Assembly: GCF_000213055.1 (NCBI RefSeq)
Contig: NZ_CM001165.1
Span: 2,503,445-2,567,444 of the forward strand
From: Streptomyces sp. Tu6071
GTDB taxonomy: Bacteria > Actinomycetota > Actinomycetes > Streptomycetales > Streptomycetaceae
Direction: 5' to 3'
DNA: 64,000 nucleotides
The translations under genes were made by a program, and so were the position numbers. This document shows positions 16,277-24,010 of the stretch, piece by piece (the first letter of the stretch is position 1; each line of letters opens with the position of its first letter). Under the pieces are notes generated by a model. The model did not search any database. It was not told where the DNA came from and saw nothing but the letters and a program-made list of their open reading frames with translations.

Positions 16277-17386
16277 TCAGGCAGAGAGCCGCGCCACCGC
16301 CGAGGCGATCCGCTCGTCGCTCGCCGTCAGGCCGACGCGCACGAACCGCTCGCCCGCCTCCCCGTAGAAGTCGCCGGGGGCCACGAGGATGCCGAGCGAG
16401 GCGAGGTGCGCGACCGTCTCCCAGCAGGACTCGCCGCGCGTCGCCCACAGGTAGAGGCTCGCCTCGCTGTGCTCGATGCGGAAGCCGTGGTCGAGCAGGG
16501 CGGTGCGCAGCGCCGTGCGGCGGGCCGCGTAGCGCTCGCGCTGCTCCTCGACGTGCTTGTCGTCGCCGAGCGCCGCCGCCGTCGCGGCCTGGACGGGCGC
16601 GGCCGTCATCATGCCGCCGTGCTTGCGGACCTGGAGCAGCGGGCCGAGCACGCCCGGGTCGCCGACGACGAACGCGGCGCGGTACCCGGCGAGGTTGGAG
16701 CGCTTCGAGAGCGAGTGGACGGCGACGATGCCCTCGTGACTGCCGCCGCACACGTCGGGGTGCAGCACCGAGACCGGGTCGGCCTCCCAGCCGAGTTCGA
16801 GGTAGCACTCGTCGCTCAGGACGAGGACGCCGTGCTCGCGCGCCCACGCGACGATCCGGGTCAGCTCGTCCTTGCCGAGGACGCGGCCCGTCGGGTTGGA
16901 CGGCGAGTTGAGCCACAGGACGCGCAGGCCCTCGGGGTCGAGCGTCGTCGGGTCGTCGTAGACCACGTGCTCCGCGCGGGCGAGACGCGCGCCGACCTCG
17001 TAGGTGGGGTAGGCGAGGCGCGGGTAGGCGACGCGGTCGCCGGGGCCGATGCCGAGCTGGAGCGGGGCCCAGGCGACGAACTCCTTGGAGCCGACGACGG
17101 GCAGGACGTGGCGGTGGCTCAGGCCGCGCGCGCCGAGGCGCCGCTCCGCCCACTCCACGATCGCGTCGCGCAGCTCCGGCGTGCCCCACACCGTCGGGTA
17201 GCCGGGCGAGTCGGCGGCGGCGCTCAGGGCGTCCTGGACGAAGCCGGGCACGGGGTCGACGGGGGTGCCGACGGAGAGGTCGACGATCCCCTCCGGGTGC
17301 GCGGTCGCGGTCTTCTTGTACGGCTCCAGCTTGTCCCAGGGGAAGCCGGGGAGCAGCGCGTCGAGCGGCTGCGGGTGTGCGGGCAC
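16277..17386 (-). CDS. dapC: Succinyldiaminopimelate transaminase
   Basis: Class I/II PLP-dependent aminotransferase, 369 residues, acting in the succinylase branch of diaminopimelate/lysine synthesis. Visible landmarks: GYPTVWGTPELRDAI at about 62-76, SPSNPTG with Asn164, Asp192 and Tyr195 in SDECYLEL, the PLP lysine Lys228 in SLSKRSNLAGYR, and a C-terminal Arg in RFVRVGL that binds the substrate carboxylate. The GTG at 17386 was chosen since the family begins a few residues before LPGFPWDKL. It follows the ferredoxin gene in the same direction, as fdxC-dapC do in M. tuberculosis, probably as an operon although 177 bp separate them. Confidence 0.93.
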   Translation of the reverse strand: MPAHPQPLDALLPGFPWDKLEPYKKTATAHPEGIVDLSVGTPVDPVPGFVQDALSAAADSPGYPTVWGTPELRDAIVEWAERRLGARGLSHRHVLPVVGSKEFVAWAPLQLGIGPGDRVAYPRLAYPTYEVGARLARAEHVVYDDPTTLDPEGLRVLWLNSPSNPTGRVLGKDELTRIVAWAREHGVLVLSDECYLELGWEADPVSVLHPDVCGGSHEGIVAVHSLSKRSNLAGYRAAFVVGDPGVLGPLLQVRKHGGMMTAAPVQAATAAALGDDKHVEEQRERYAARRTALRTALLDHGFRIEHSEASLYLWATRGESCWETVAHLASLGILVAPGDFYGEAGERFVRVGLTASDERIASAVARLSA

Positions 17387-17563
17387 GGTGGCTCTTTTCG
17401 GGCGAGAGGGCGAGGGGACGGGGGGCGGTGGCGGGTCCGGTGCGGGTGGCGGTGCGTCACCCGTACCGGAAACGCGCAGGTCCCGCCGGTGCGGGTGCAC
17501 GGGCGGGACCGGAAGTGCGCGGGCGCACCGGGGAAGCGGGGACGGGCCCGAGGGGCCCGCGGC

Positions 17564-17884
17564 TCACCCGTTCTGCGGCGGAAGGGCGGCGACGAAGGGG
17601 TGGTCGCGCTCGATCAGGCCCAGCTTGCTGGCCCCGCCGGGCGAGCCCAGCTCGTCGAAGAACTCGACGTTCGCCTTGTAGTAGTCCTTCCACTCCTCGG
17701 GGGTGTCGTCCTCGTAGAAGATCGCCTCGACCGGGCAGACCGGCTCGCAGGCACCGCAGTCGACGCACTCATCCGGGTGGATGTAGAGGGAACGCTTCCC
17801 CTCGTAGATGCAGTCGACCGGGCACTCCTCGATGCAAGCCTTGTCCTTGACGTCGACACAAGGCTGCGCGATGACGTAGGTCAC
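17564..17884 (-). CDS. fdxA: Seven-iron ferredoxin (3Fe-4S/4Fe-4S)
   Basis: Electron carrier of 106 residues. The cysteine pattern is that of 7Fe ferredoxins: Cys9, Cys17, Cys21 with CPVDC, and Cys40-x2-Cys43-x2-Cys46-x3-Cys50-Pro (CVDCGACEPVCP). The 3Fe cluster would use Cys9, Cys17 and Cys50, the 4Fe cluster Cys21, Cys40, Cys43 and Cys46. The long C-terminal tail (EWKDYYKANVEFFDELGSPG) is typical of the mycobacterial and streptomycete type. GTG at 17884 follows gaggaggaac. Located directly upstream of dapC. Called fdxC in mycobacteria. Redox partner not visible here. Confidence 0.94.
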   Translation of the reverse strand: MTYVIAQPCVDVKDKACIEECPVDCIYEGKRSLYIHPDECVDCGACEPVCPVEAIFYEDDTPEEWKDYYKANVEFFDELGSPGGASKLGLIERDHPFVAALPPQNG

Positions 17885-18028
17885 GCTGTCGTTCCTCCTC
17901 GATAGGGCGCTGGCGGGCCCGTCCTGGGGGTCCCGCCGCCTGGCGCGCGCGGGAGCGGCGTCGTCGATGCCCGGCACCTAGTATCTCCGCTCGGGGTCAT
18001 GATCCGAACAGGAGGGGCGGTCCACACC

Positions 18029-19267
18029 ATGGAATTCGCGGCGGGAGCACGCCTTGAAGTCCGTATCAGTGCGTCTGACGTGGGCAAACGGGTCACCGTG
18101 CGGAGTGTCGCCGAAGAGGCCGCACCCGGTGCCGCTTTCACGGACACGGTGGGCATTCTCACATCCTGGGACGAGGGCGCGCTGCTCGTGACCCGGCGGG
18201 ACGGGACGCGGGTGCGGCTCGCGGAGGACGCGGTGGTCGCGGCGAAGGTCGTCCCGGCGGCCCCGGCGCGCAGGCGCGGTCCCGCCGCGGACTACGCGGA
18301 GCTGGCGGGGGTTCAGGAGCGGGGCTGGCGGGCGGTGGAGCGGGAGGCGCTCGGCGGCTGGCTGCTGCGGGCCTCGGTGGTGGACGGCGCCGGGTTCACG
18401 CGGCGCGCCAACTCCGTGCTGCCGCTCGGGGACCCGGGGATGCCGCTCGCGCGGGCCCTCGACCGGGTGCGGGAGTGGTACGCGGCGCGAGGACTGCCCG
18501 CGTACGCGCAGCTCGCGACCGGTGCGGGGGACACGCAGGAGGTGCTGGCCGCCGCGCTGGAGGAGCACGGGTGGCGGCGCGAGGTGTCGGCGCTCGTGAT
18601 GGTCGGCGCGCTCGCGCCGCTCGCCGAGCTGGGCCCCGAGCCGACCGGGCCCCTGGCGGTCGCCGCGCCGGTCGCGGAGGGCCCCGAGGCGGTCGATCCG
18701 GGGGTGCGGCTCGGCAGGACGCCGGACGAGGCGTGGCTGCGGCGTTACAACCGCGCGGCGGGCGCGGAGCCGGGCGGGGTGCCGCCGGGGGTGCTGGCCG
18801 TGCTCGCGAGCGGGCCCTCGCCCTGGTTCGCGCGGATCGACGGCGCGGGCGACGACGCGACGCCGGTTGGCGCGGCGGGCGTTGACGCGGTGGGCGTTGA
18901 CGCGGCGCGGGCCGTCACGGCGGGCGTTGACGCGGCGGACGGGGAGACGGCCTCCGGTCGTAGGGATTTCGTACATACGGACAAGGGGGCGTCCGGGCCC
19001 GCCGGGGTGCCGGATGCGATCGGGCGGTGCGTCGTGGACGGCCGCTGGGCCGGATTCGCGGCGGTCGAGGTGGCCCCCGAGCGGCGGCGGCGCGGGCTCG
19101 CGCAACGCGTCATGGGGGCGCTCGCGCGGACGGCGCTCGCGGAGGGCGCCTCGGCGGCGTGGCTCCAGGTCGAGCGGGACAACGAGGCGGCCGTCGCGCT
19201 CTACACGCGGCTCGGCTTCACGGTCCATCACCACTACCACCACTACCGGGCCCCGGAGGCGGCGTGA
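18029..19267 (+). CDS. GNAT-family N-acetyltransferase with low-complexity insert
   Basis: A 412-residue two-part protein. The first 80 residues form a small beta-rich domain (MEFAAGARLEVRISASDVGK, LLVTRRDGTRVRL) of the type that prefixes a family of actinobacterial acetyltransferases. The acetyltransferase proper carries the acetyl-CoA loop at about 355-370 (VAPERRRRGLAQRVMGAL) and ends with YTRLGFTVHHHYHHYR. Between about 280 and 330 is a linker with imperfect GVDA repeats encoded by repeated gacgcgg units, which neighbours of this type lack; it is probably replication slippage. Start ATG 18029 follows ggaggggcgg. It is coupled by GTGA to the next gene. Substrate unknown. Confidence 0.85.
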   Translation: MEFAAGARLEVRISASDVGKRVTVRSVAEEAAPGAAFTDTVGILTSWDEGALLVTRRDGTRVRLAEDAVVAAKVVPAAPARRRGPAADYAELAGVQERGWRAVEREALGGWLLRASVVDGAGFTRRANSVLPLGDPGMPLARALDRVREWYAARGLPAYAQLATGAGDTQEVLAAALEEHGWRREVSALVMVGALAPLAELGPEPTGPLAVAAPVAEGPEAVDPGVRLGRTPDEAWLRRYNRAAGAEPGGVPPGVLAVLASGPSPWFARIDGAGDDATPVGAAGVDAVGVDAARAVTAGVDAADGETASGRRDFVHTDKGASGPAGVPDAIGRCVVDGRWAGFAAVEVAPERRRRGLAQRVMGALARTALAEGASAAWLQVERDNEAAVALYTRLGFTVHHHYHHYRAPEAA

Positions 19268-20085
19268 ACCGGGCCGAGCGCAGGGCGCTGTTCGCCGCCG
19301 AGGCGCGCGAGGAACGGCCCTCGCTCTCGCGCCTGTGCCTGCTGCTCGCGGCCGAGGGCGACGAGAAGCTGACCCCGGCGGGCATCGACGCGGCGGAGGC
19401 CGCACTCGACCGGCTCGCGGGCACGCTGCCCTTCCGCCCCGGCGGCCCCGCGGACTGGGCGCGGGCGCTGCGCGAGGTGCTGGGCGCGCGCGAGGGCTTC
19501 CACGGGGAGCCCGGGGACTACGCGCGCCTGGAGTCCTCGCTCCTGCACGAGGTGCTGCGGCGCAGGAGGGGGCTGCCGATCCTGCTCTCGGTGGTGTGGA
19601 TCGAGGTGGCGCGGCGCGCGGGCGCGCCGGTGCACGGGGTCGCGCTGCCGGGCCACTTCGTGGTGGGCCTCGGCGAGCCGGGCGACGTCCTCGTGGACCC
19701 GTTCGGCGCGGGCAGTCTCCTGGACCGTACGGAGGCGGCCGACCTCGTGGAGCGCACGACGGGCGGCCCGCTGACCCCGGACCGCCTCTCCCCGGCGGGC
19801 CCGCTGGAGATCGTCCGGCGCGTCCTCGGCAACATCACCGCGTGGGCCACGTCCCGCCCCGAGCGCACGGACGTCGCCCTGTGGGCCGCCGAACTGGGCC
19901 TCCTGCTGCCCTCGCACCCGGCGGAGCTGCGCCGCGAGCGGGCGAGGCTCCTGGTGCGAAGGGGCGACTACCTGGAGGCGGCGGCGGAGTTCGAGCGGTA
20001 CGCGGAGGTCGTCGAGGCGGTCTCGGGGGAACTCGCCGAGTCCGTGCGGGCGGAGGCGAGGGGCGCGCGGGCGCGGCTCAATTGA
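19264..20085 (+). CDS. SirB1-like transglutaminase-fold protein
   Basis: A 273-residue member of the SirB1/transglutaminase-like family (tetratricopeptide-like C-terminus). Landmarks: LHEVLRRRRGLPILLSVVWIEVARRAG (about 96-122, signature words LRRRRGLPILLSVVW), then VHGVALPGHFVVGL with the conserved His, and VDPFGAG. The C-terminal helices (LRRERARLLVRRGDYLEAAAEFERY) are TPR-like. In this family the catalytic Cys of true transglutaminases is usually replaced, and I see none here, so it is probably non-enzymatic. The GTG start overlaps the acetyltransferase stop. Function unknown; the pairing with GNAT is common in Streptomyces. Confidence 0.85.
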   Translation: MNRAERRALFAAEAREERPSLSRLCLLLAAEGDEKLTPAGIDAAEAALDRLAGTLPFRPGGPADWARALREVLGAREGFHGEPGDYARLESSLLHEVLRRRRGLPILLSVVWIEVARRAGAPVHGVALPGHFVVGLGEPGDVLVDPFGAGSLLDRTEAADLVERTTGGPLTPDRLSPAGPLEIVRRVLGNITAWATSRPERTDVALWAAELGLLLPSHPAELRRERARLLVRRGDYLEAAAEFERYAEVVEAVSGELAESVRAEARGARARLN

Positions 20086-20107
20086 GGGTGACCGCCACGG
20101 GGACCCC

Positions 20108-20728
20108 TCACAGCCACCCCTTCTCCCGCGCGATGCGCACCGCGTCGGCGCGGTTGCGGGCCGCCAGCTTCTGGATCGCCGTCGAGAGGTAGTTGCGGAC
20201 GGTGCCCTGGGACAGGTGGAGGGCCGTGGCGAGTTCGGCGTTGCCCGCGCCTCCGGCGGCGGCGCGCAGGACCTCCGCCTCGCGGGTCGTGAGCGGGTTG
20301 GCGCCCTCGGCGAGCGCGGCGGCGGCGAGGGCCGGGTCGATGACGCGTTCCCCGGCGAGCACCTGGCGCACGGCGGCGGCGAGTTCGGCCGCCGGGGCGT
20401 CCTTCACGAGGAAGGCGCTCGCGCCCGCCTCCATCGCGCGCCGCAGGTACCCGGGCCTGCCGAAGGTCGTGAGGATGACGACGCGGACGCCGGGCAGCGC
20501 GTCGCGCAGCGCGGCGGCGGCGTCGAGCCCCGTCATCCCGGGCATCTCGATGTCGAGCAGCGCCACGTCCACGGCGTGGGCCCGCGCGGCGGCGAGCACC
20601 TCGTCCCCGCGCGCGACCTGCGCGACCACGGTCATGTCGCCCTCCAGGCCGAGCAGCGCCGCGAGCGCCTCGCGCACCATCGCTTGGTCCTCGGCGAGCA
20701 GGAGGCGTACGGGGGGCCGCGTCGTCAT
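20108..20728 (-). CDS. Two-component response regulator, NarL/LuxR family
   Basis: A 206-residue regulator. Receiver domain residues 7-120: acidic pair ED at 13-14, phosphoacceptor Asp59 in LLDIEMPG, Thr87 in LTTFGR, Lys109 in FLVKDAP. The LuxR-type helix-turn-helix lies at about 145-200 (LTTREAEVLRAAA, NAELATALHLSQGTVRNYLSTAIQKL). It is the last gene of a four-gene operon in which each start overlaps the previous stop, so the sensor kinase next to it is its partner, and the ABC transporter ahead is the likely regulated target. This resembles DesR/LiaR-type circuits that sense envelope stress or antibiotics. Confidence 0.94.
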   Translation of the reverse strand: MTTRPPVRLLLAEDQAMVREALAALLGLEGDMTVVAQVARGDEVLAAARAHAVDVALLDIEMPGMTGLDAAAALRDALPGVRVVILTTFGRPGYLRRAMEAGASAFLVKDAPAAELAAAVRQVLAGERVIDPALAAAALAEGANPLTTREAEVLRAAAGGAGNAELATALHLSQGTVRNYLSTAIQKLAARNRADAVRIAREKGWL

Positions 20729-21987
20729 GCGGGCAGCTTAGGCGGCTCCCCCACCGGCGCGTCGTCCAGCGGTACGCGCGCGCTCAGGACGAAGCCGCCG
20801 CGCCGCCCCGCGCGGGCCTGGCCCGTCGTCAGGGTGCCGCCGACCTCCGCGAGGCGTTCGCTCAGGCCCGTCAGCCCGTGACCGGCCGACGCGCCCGCCG
20901 CGCCCTCGCCGTCGTCCTCGACGCGCAGCTCCAGGTACGGGCCCTGGAGGCTCTGGCGGCGCGTGAGGCTCACGTCGCAGGCGCGGGCGCCGCTGTGCCG
21001 TACGACGTTGGTCACGGCCTCGCGCAGGACCCAGGCGAGCGCGGCGGCGGGCTCCGGGGGCAGCGCGGGCGCCTCCTCGGGGAGCCGCGCCTCGATGCCG
21101 GCCGTGGCGAGGGCGATGCGGGCGCCCGCGAGTTCGCCGTCGAGCGTCGGCTGCCGGTAGCCGCCCACGGCGGCGCGCACGTCGGTGAGCGCCTGGCGGC
21201 CGACCTGCTCGATCTCGGTGACCTGGCGCGCCGCCTCGGCGGGGTGCGCGGGCAGCATGCGGCCCGCCAGTTCGCTCTTGAGCGTGATGAGCGAGAGGGA
21301 GTGGCCGAGCAGGTCGTGCAGGTCGCGGGCGAGGCGCAGCCGCTCCTCGTTCGCCGCGAGCTGCGCCACGGTCGCGCGGGCGCGGCGCAGCTCGACGGTC
21401 GTGCGGACCAGTTCCCGTACGCCCGTCATCGCGAACCCGCCGAGCAGGACGGGGATCACCGTGTCCCACGCGGGGTCGTGGCCGCGCAGCGGCGGGAGGA
21501 CGAGGAGCAGCGCGGCCGAGGCGACGACCGCGTACCGCGAGTACGGCAGCGGCAGCGCGGCGGCGCACGAGACCGCGAAGTACACGAGCAGGACGTACCA
21601 GGACTCGCCGAGCCCGAGCGGCAGCGCGACGGCGAGGACGATCATCAGGCCGAGCAGCACGAGGGTGCGGACGGTCGCGTACGCGCGGGTGACGTCCCGT
21701 ACGACGAGCGTCAGGTAGCACGCCACGAACAGGAGCAGCCCCGCCCACCCGGCGGCGCGCGCGGGTGCCGTGTGCGCGCCGCCGAGCAGGTCGTCGAGCG
21801 GATCGATCAGGAAGACGAGCCAGACCCCGATCCACAGGACCTTGCCGCGCACCTCGCGCCGGTTGCCCGGCGGGTTGCCGATGAGCGCGGGACGGGCGAG
21901 CGAGGCGAGCGCGCGGAGGGTGCGGGAGCGGGGTTCGCTGCTCTTCATCGGTGCCGTCGCGCCTTCGGTCGTCATCGGTGCCGTCAC
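20725..21987 (-). CDS. Two-component sensor histidine kinase (HisKA_3 type)
   Basis: A 420-residue membrane sensor. Five or six membrane helices lie at about residues 50-190, with very short outside loops, indicating intramembrane sensing. The dimerisation/phosphotransfer motif is RLARDLHDLLGHSLS with His224. The ATPase domain has the N-box REAVTNVVRHSGA and the G-box DGEGAAGASAGHGLTGL. The start is the GTG at 21987, overlapping the permease stop (GTGA); an in-frame ATG at 21975 is possible. It forms a pair with the regulator downstream (ATGA overlap) and most likely senses a state handled by the ABC-2 transporter. Confidence 0.93.
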   Translation of the reverse strand: MTAPMTTEGATAPMKSSEPRSRTLRALASLARPALIGNPPGNRREVRGKVLWIGVWLVFLIDPLDDLLGGAHTAPARAAGWAGLLLFVACYLTLVVRDVTRAYATVRTLVLLGLMIVLAVALPLGLGESWYVLLVYFAVSCAAALPLPYSRYAVVASAALLLVLPPLRGHDPAWDTVIPVLLGGFAMTGVRELVRTTVELRRARATVAQLAANEERLRLARDLHDLLGHSLSLITLKSELAGRMLPAHPAEAARQVTEIEQVGRQALTDVRAAVGGYRQPTLDGELAGARIALATAGIEARLPEEAPALPPEPAAALAWVLREAVTNVVRHSGARACDVSLTRRQSLQGPYLELRVEDDGEGAAGASAGHGLTGLSERLAEVGGTLTTGQARAGRRGGFVLSARVPLDDAPVGEPPKLPA

Positions 21988-22808
21988 GCCTTCAGAGTGT
22001 CCCTGCGGTACAGCCGGGCCGCGACCGCCGTGAAGACGAGAAGGTAGCCGACGACGACGAGCACGTCCTTCGCGTGCGGCGCGCCGCCCGCCTCGACGGC
22101 CTGGCCGAGCGCCGCGTAGGCGTGCGTCGGGGTCCAGGAGGCGATGTCCTGGAGCCACTGCGGGAAGTTCGTGGTGGGCAGCCACAGTCCGCCGAGCATC
22201 GAGAGGCCGAAGTAGATGAGCATCGTGAGCGGGCGGACCGCGTCGCCCGTCGCGAGGTAGCCGATCGCGACGCCGAGGGCGGCGAAGACGAGGCTGCCGG
22301 CCCAGATGAGGCCGAGGAGCGCGAGCCACTGCCAGGCGTCGAGCCGCACGCCCTTGACGGTCGCGCCGACGACGAAGACGACGACGATCGAGGGCAGGCT
22401 CACGACGGCCGCCGAGCCGATCTTGCTGAGCACGTAGCCGTGGCCGGGCAGCGGCGTGAGCCGCAACTGCCGCACCCAGCCCTTCTCGCGCTCCCGCGCG
22501 ATGCGCTCGCTGTTGCCCACGAGCACGGCGGTGAGCGCGCCGAAGGACGCCATCGAGACCATGAAGTACGCGGAGAGCGTCAGGTCGCCGATCTTGGAGT
22601 CCCCGTCCTGACCGGCCGTGATGAGGAGGAAGAGCCCGGCCGGGTAGATCACCGAGAAGAAGAGGAACTTCCCGTTGCGCGTCGTCCTCGCGATCTCCAG
22701 GCGCAGGAGGGCCAGCGTGCGGGTGAGCGAGGAGCGCGGGACGGCGGCGGGCACGGGGCGGGCGGGGGCCGTCAGGGGGACGGTCGCGGCGGCGGGTTCG
22801 TTGCTCAT
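21984..22808 (-). CDS. ABC-2 type transporter permease
   Basis: A 274-residue integral membrane protein with six hydrophobic segments, the usual ABC-2 layout, including the long loop between helices 2 and 3 (RIAREREKGWVRQLRLTPLPGHG), which is the coupling-type motif of the family, and FGLSMLGGLWLPTTNFP near helix 5. It pairs with the ATPase encoded upstream and is followed by a sensor kinase and regulator. Export of an antibiotic or lipid-like molecule is the common role of this gene set, but the substrate cannot be read from the sequence. Confidence 0.92.
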   Translation of the reverse strand: MSNEPAAATVPLTAPARPVPAAVPRSSLTRTLALLRLEIARTTRNGKFLFFSVIYPAGLFLLITAGQDGDSKIGDLTLSAYFMVSMASFGALTAVLVGNSERIAREREKGWVRQLRLTPLPGHGYVLSKIGSAAVVSLPSIVVVFVVGATVKGVRLDAWQWLALLGLIWAGSLVFAALGVAIGYLATGDAVRPLTMLIYFGLSMLGGLWLPTTNFPQWLQDIASWTPTHAYAALGQAVEAGGAPHAKDVLVVVGYLLVFTAVAARLYRRDTLKA

Positions 22809-23746
22809 GCGGTCGTGGCCTCCTCGGCCGTCGTGAGGGCGATGAATGCCTGTTCGAGCCCGAGGCCCGTGACTTCGAGGTTGCGCGGGTAGAGGTCGCC
22901 GAGGCCGTACAGGGCGTGCACGGTCGCGTCGGCGTCGCGCGAGGCGAGGCGTACGGAGTGGCCCGAGACGTCGACCTCGGTGAGCCCGGGGAGCGGGCGC
23001 AGGCGCTCGGCGAGCCCGGTCGTCCCGGCGGGGTCGAGATCGAAGGAGATCCGGCGGGCGCCCGCGCGGGCCTTGACCTCGGCGGCCGTGCCGTCGGCGA
23101 GGAGGCGGCCCTTGTTGAGGACGAGGACGCGGTCGGCGATCGCGTCGGCCTCCTCCAGGTAGTGCGTCGCGAAGAGGACCGTACGGCCGGAGGCGGCCTG
23201 TTCGCGCATCGTCGCCCAGAAGGCGCGGCGCGCGGTGACGTCCATGCCGGTCGTCGGCTCGTCGAGCACGATGAGGTCGCAGTCCCCGACCGTCGCGAGC
23301 GCGAACCGCACGCGCTGCTCCTGGCCGCCGGAGAGCTTGTTGACCTTCTGCGCGGCGACCCCGGTGAGCCCGGCGACGGCGAGCGTGTCGTCGACGGGGT
23401 ACGGGCGCGGGTGGAGCCGCGCCGCGAACGTGACGAGTTCCCGTACCGTCACGTCCTCCATGAGCCCGCCGCTCTGGAGCATCGCCCCGACCCGCCCGGC
23501 GGCGATCGCGCGCTCGGGCGCCCCGCCGAAGAGCCGCACGGTGCCCGCGTCGGGGCGGCGCAGCCCGAGGAGGAGGTCGAGCGTGGACGACTTGCCCGCC
23601 CCGTTGGGCCCGAGCAGCGCCACCGTCTCCCCCGGCCGCAGCACGAGCGAGAGCCCGGCCACGGCCCGCACCTCGCCATAACTCTTCGTCACACCGTCGA
23701 AAGCGACAACGGCAGGCTCCCCCGCCACATCACGTGTATCCGTCAT
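22805..23746 (-). CDS. ABC transporter ATP-binding protein (DrrA-like)
   Basis: A 313-residue ATPase of the drug-exporter type. Walker A GPNGAGKSS at 46-54, Q-loop in AMLQSGGLMEDV, signature LSGGQEQRV, Walker B DLIVLDEPTTGMD, and switch His in FATHYLEEADA. The last 80 residues form the accessory domain common in DrrA-type proteins. Starts at the ATG 23746; an ATG four codons upstream (23758) is possible. The stop overlaps the permease start (ATGA). It heads the operon ATPase-permease-kinase-regulator, all coupled by 4-bp overlaps. Confidence 0.93.
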   Translation of the reverse strand: MTDTRDVAGEPAVVAFDGVTKSYGEVRAVAGLSLVLRPGETVALLGPNGAGKSSTLDLLLGLRRPDAGTVRLFGGAPERAIAAGRVGAMLQSGGLMEDVTVRELVTFAARLHPRPYPVDDTLAVAGLTGVAAQKVNKLSGGQEQRVRFALATVGDCDLIVLDEPTTGMDVTARRAFWATMREQAASGRTVLFATHYLEEADAIADRVLVLNKGRLLADGTAAEVKARAGARRISFDLDPAGTTGLAERLRPLPGLTEVDVSGHSVRLASRDADATVHALYGLGDLYPRNLEVTGLGLEQAFIALTTAEEATTA

Positions 23747-23840
23747 GCGAGAGAGCATGGCGCGGAAGACCCCGCCCGGGTCAGTGCCGCGTGTCGCAAC
23801 TCCGGGATGACAGATGTCATGGAGGCGGCGGGCGCCCGTA

Positions 23841-23919
23841 ATCCAGCCCCTCCGGCGTCTGAGGAGCGGGGGCACGGGAGCCCCAAAATCCAGCCCCTCC
23901 GGCGTTTGAGGAGCGGGGG
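23841..23919. repeat. Two copies of a Streptomyces-type intergenic palindromic repeat
   Basis: The unit atccagcccctccggcg followed by t[c/t]tgaggagcggggg occurs at 23841-23872 and 23888-23919, with a 47-bp period. The unit is partly self-complementary (cccctcc against ggagcgggg), so it forms a hairpin. A related but different element is at about 31546-31575. Such elements are, to my recollection, dispersed through many Streptomyces genomes between genes; here it lies upstream of the ABC ATPase gene and downstream of the 24011 gene. Confidence 0.75.
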
Positions 23920-24010
23920 CGCGGGGGCGGAGCCCCCGAAGGGGCCCACCCGGCACAAGGCCGAACCCACGGCGGGGGCGAGCCCGTCTCCGGCCCGCCC
24001 CCGCGAGGCG

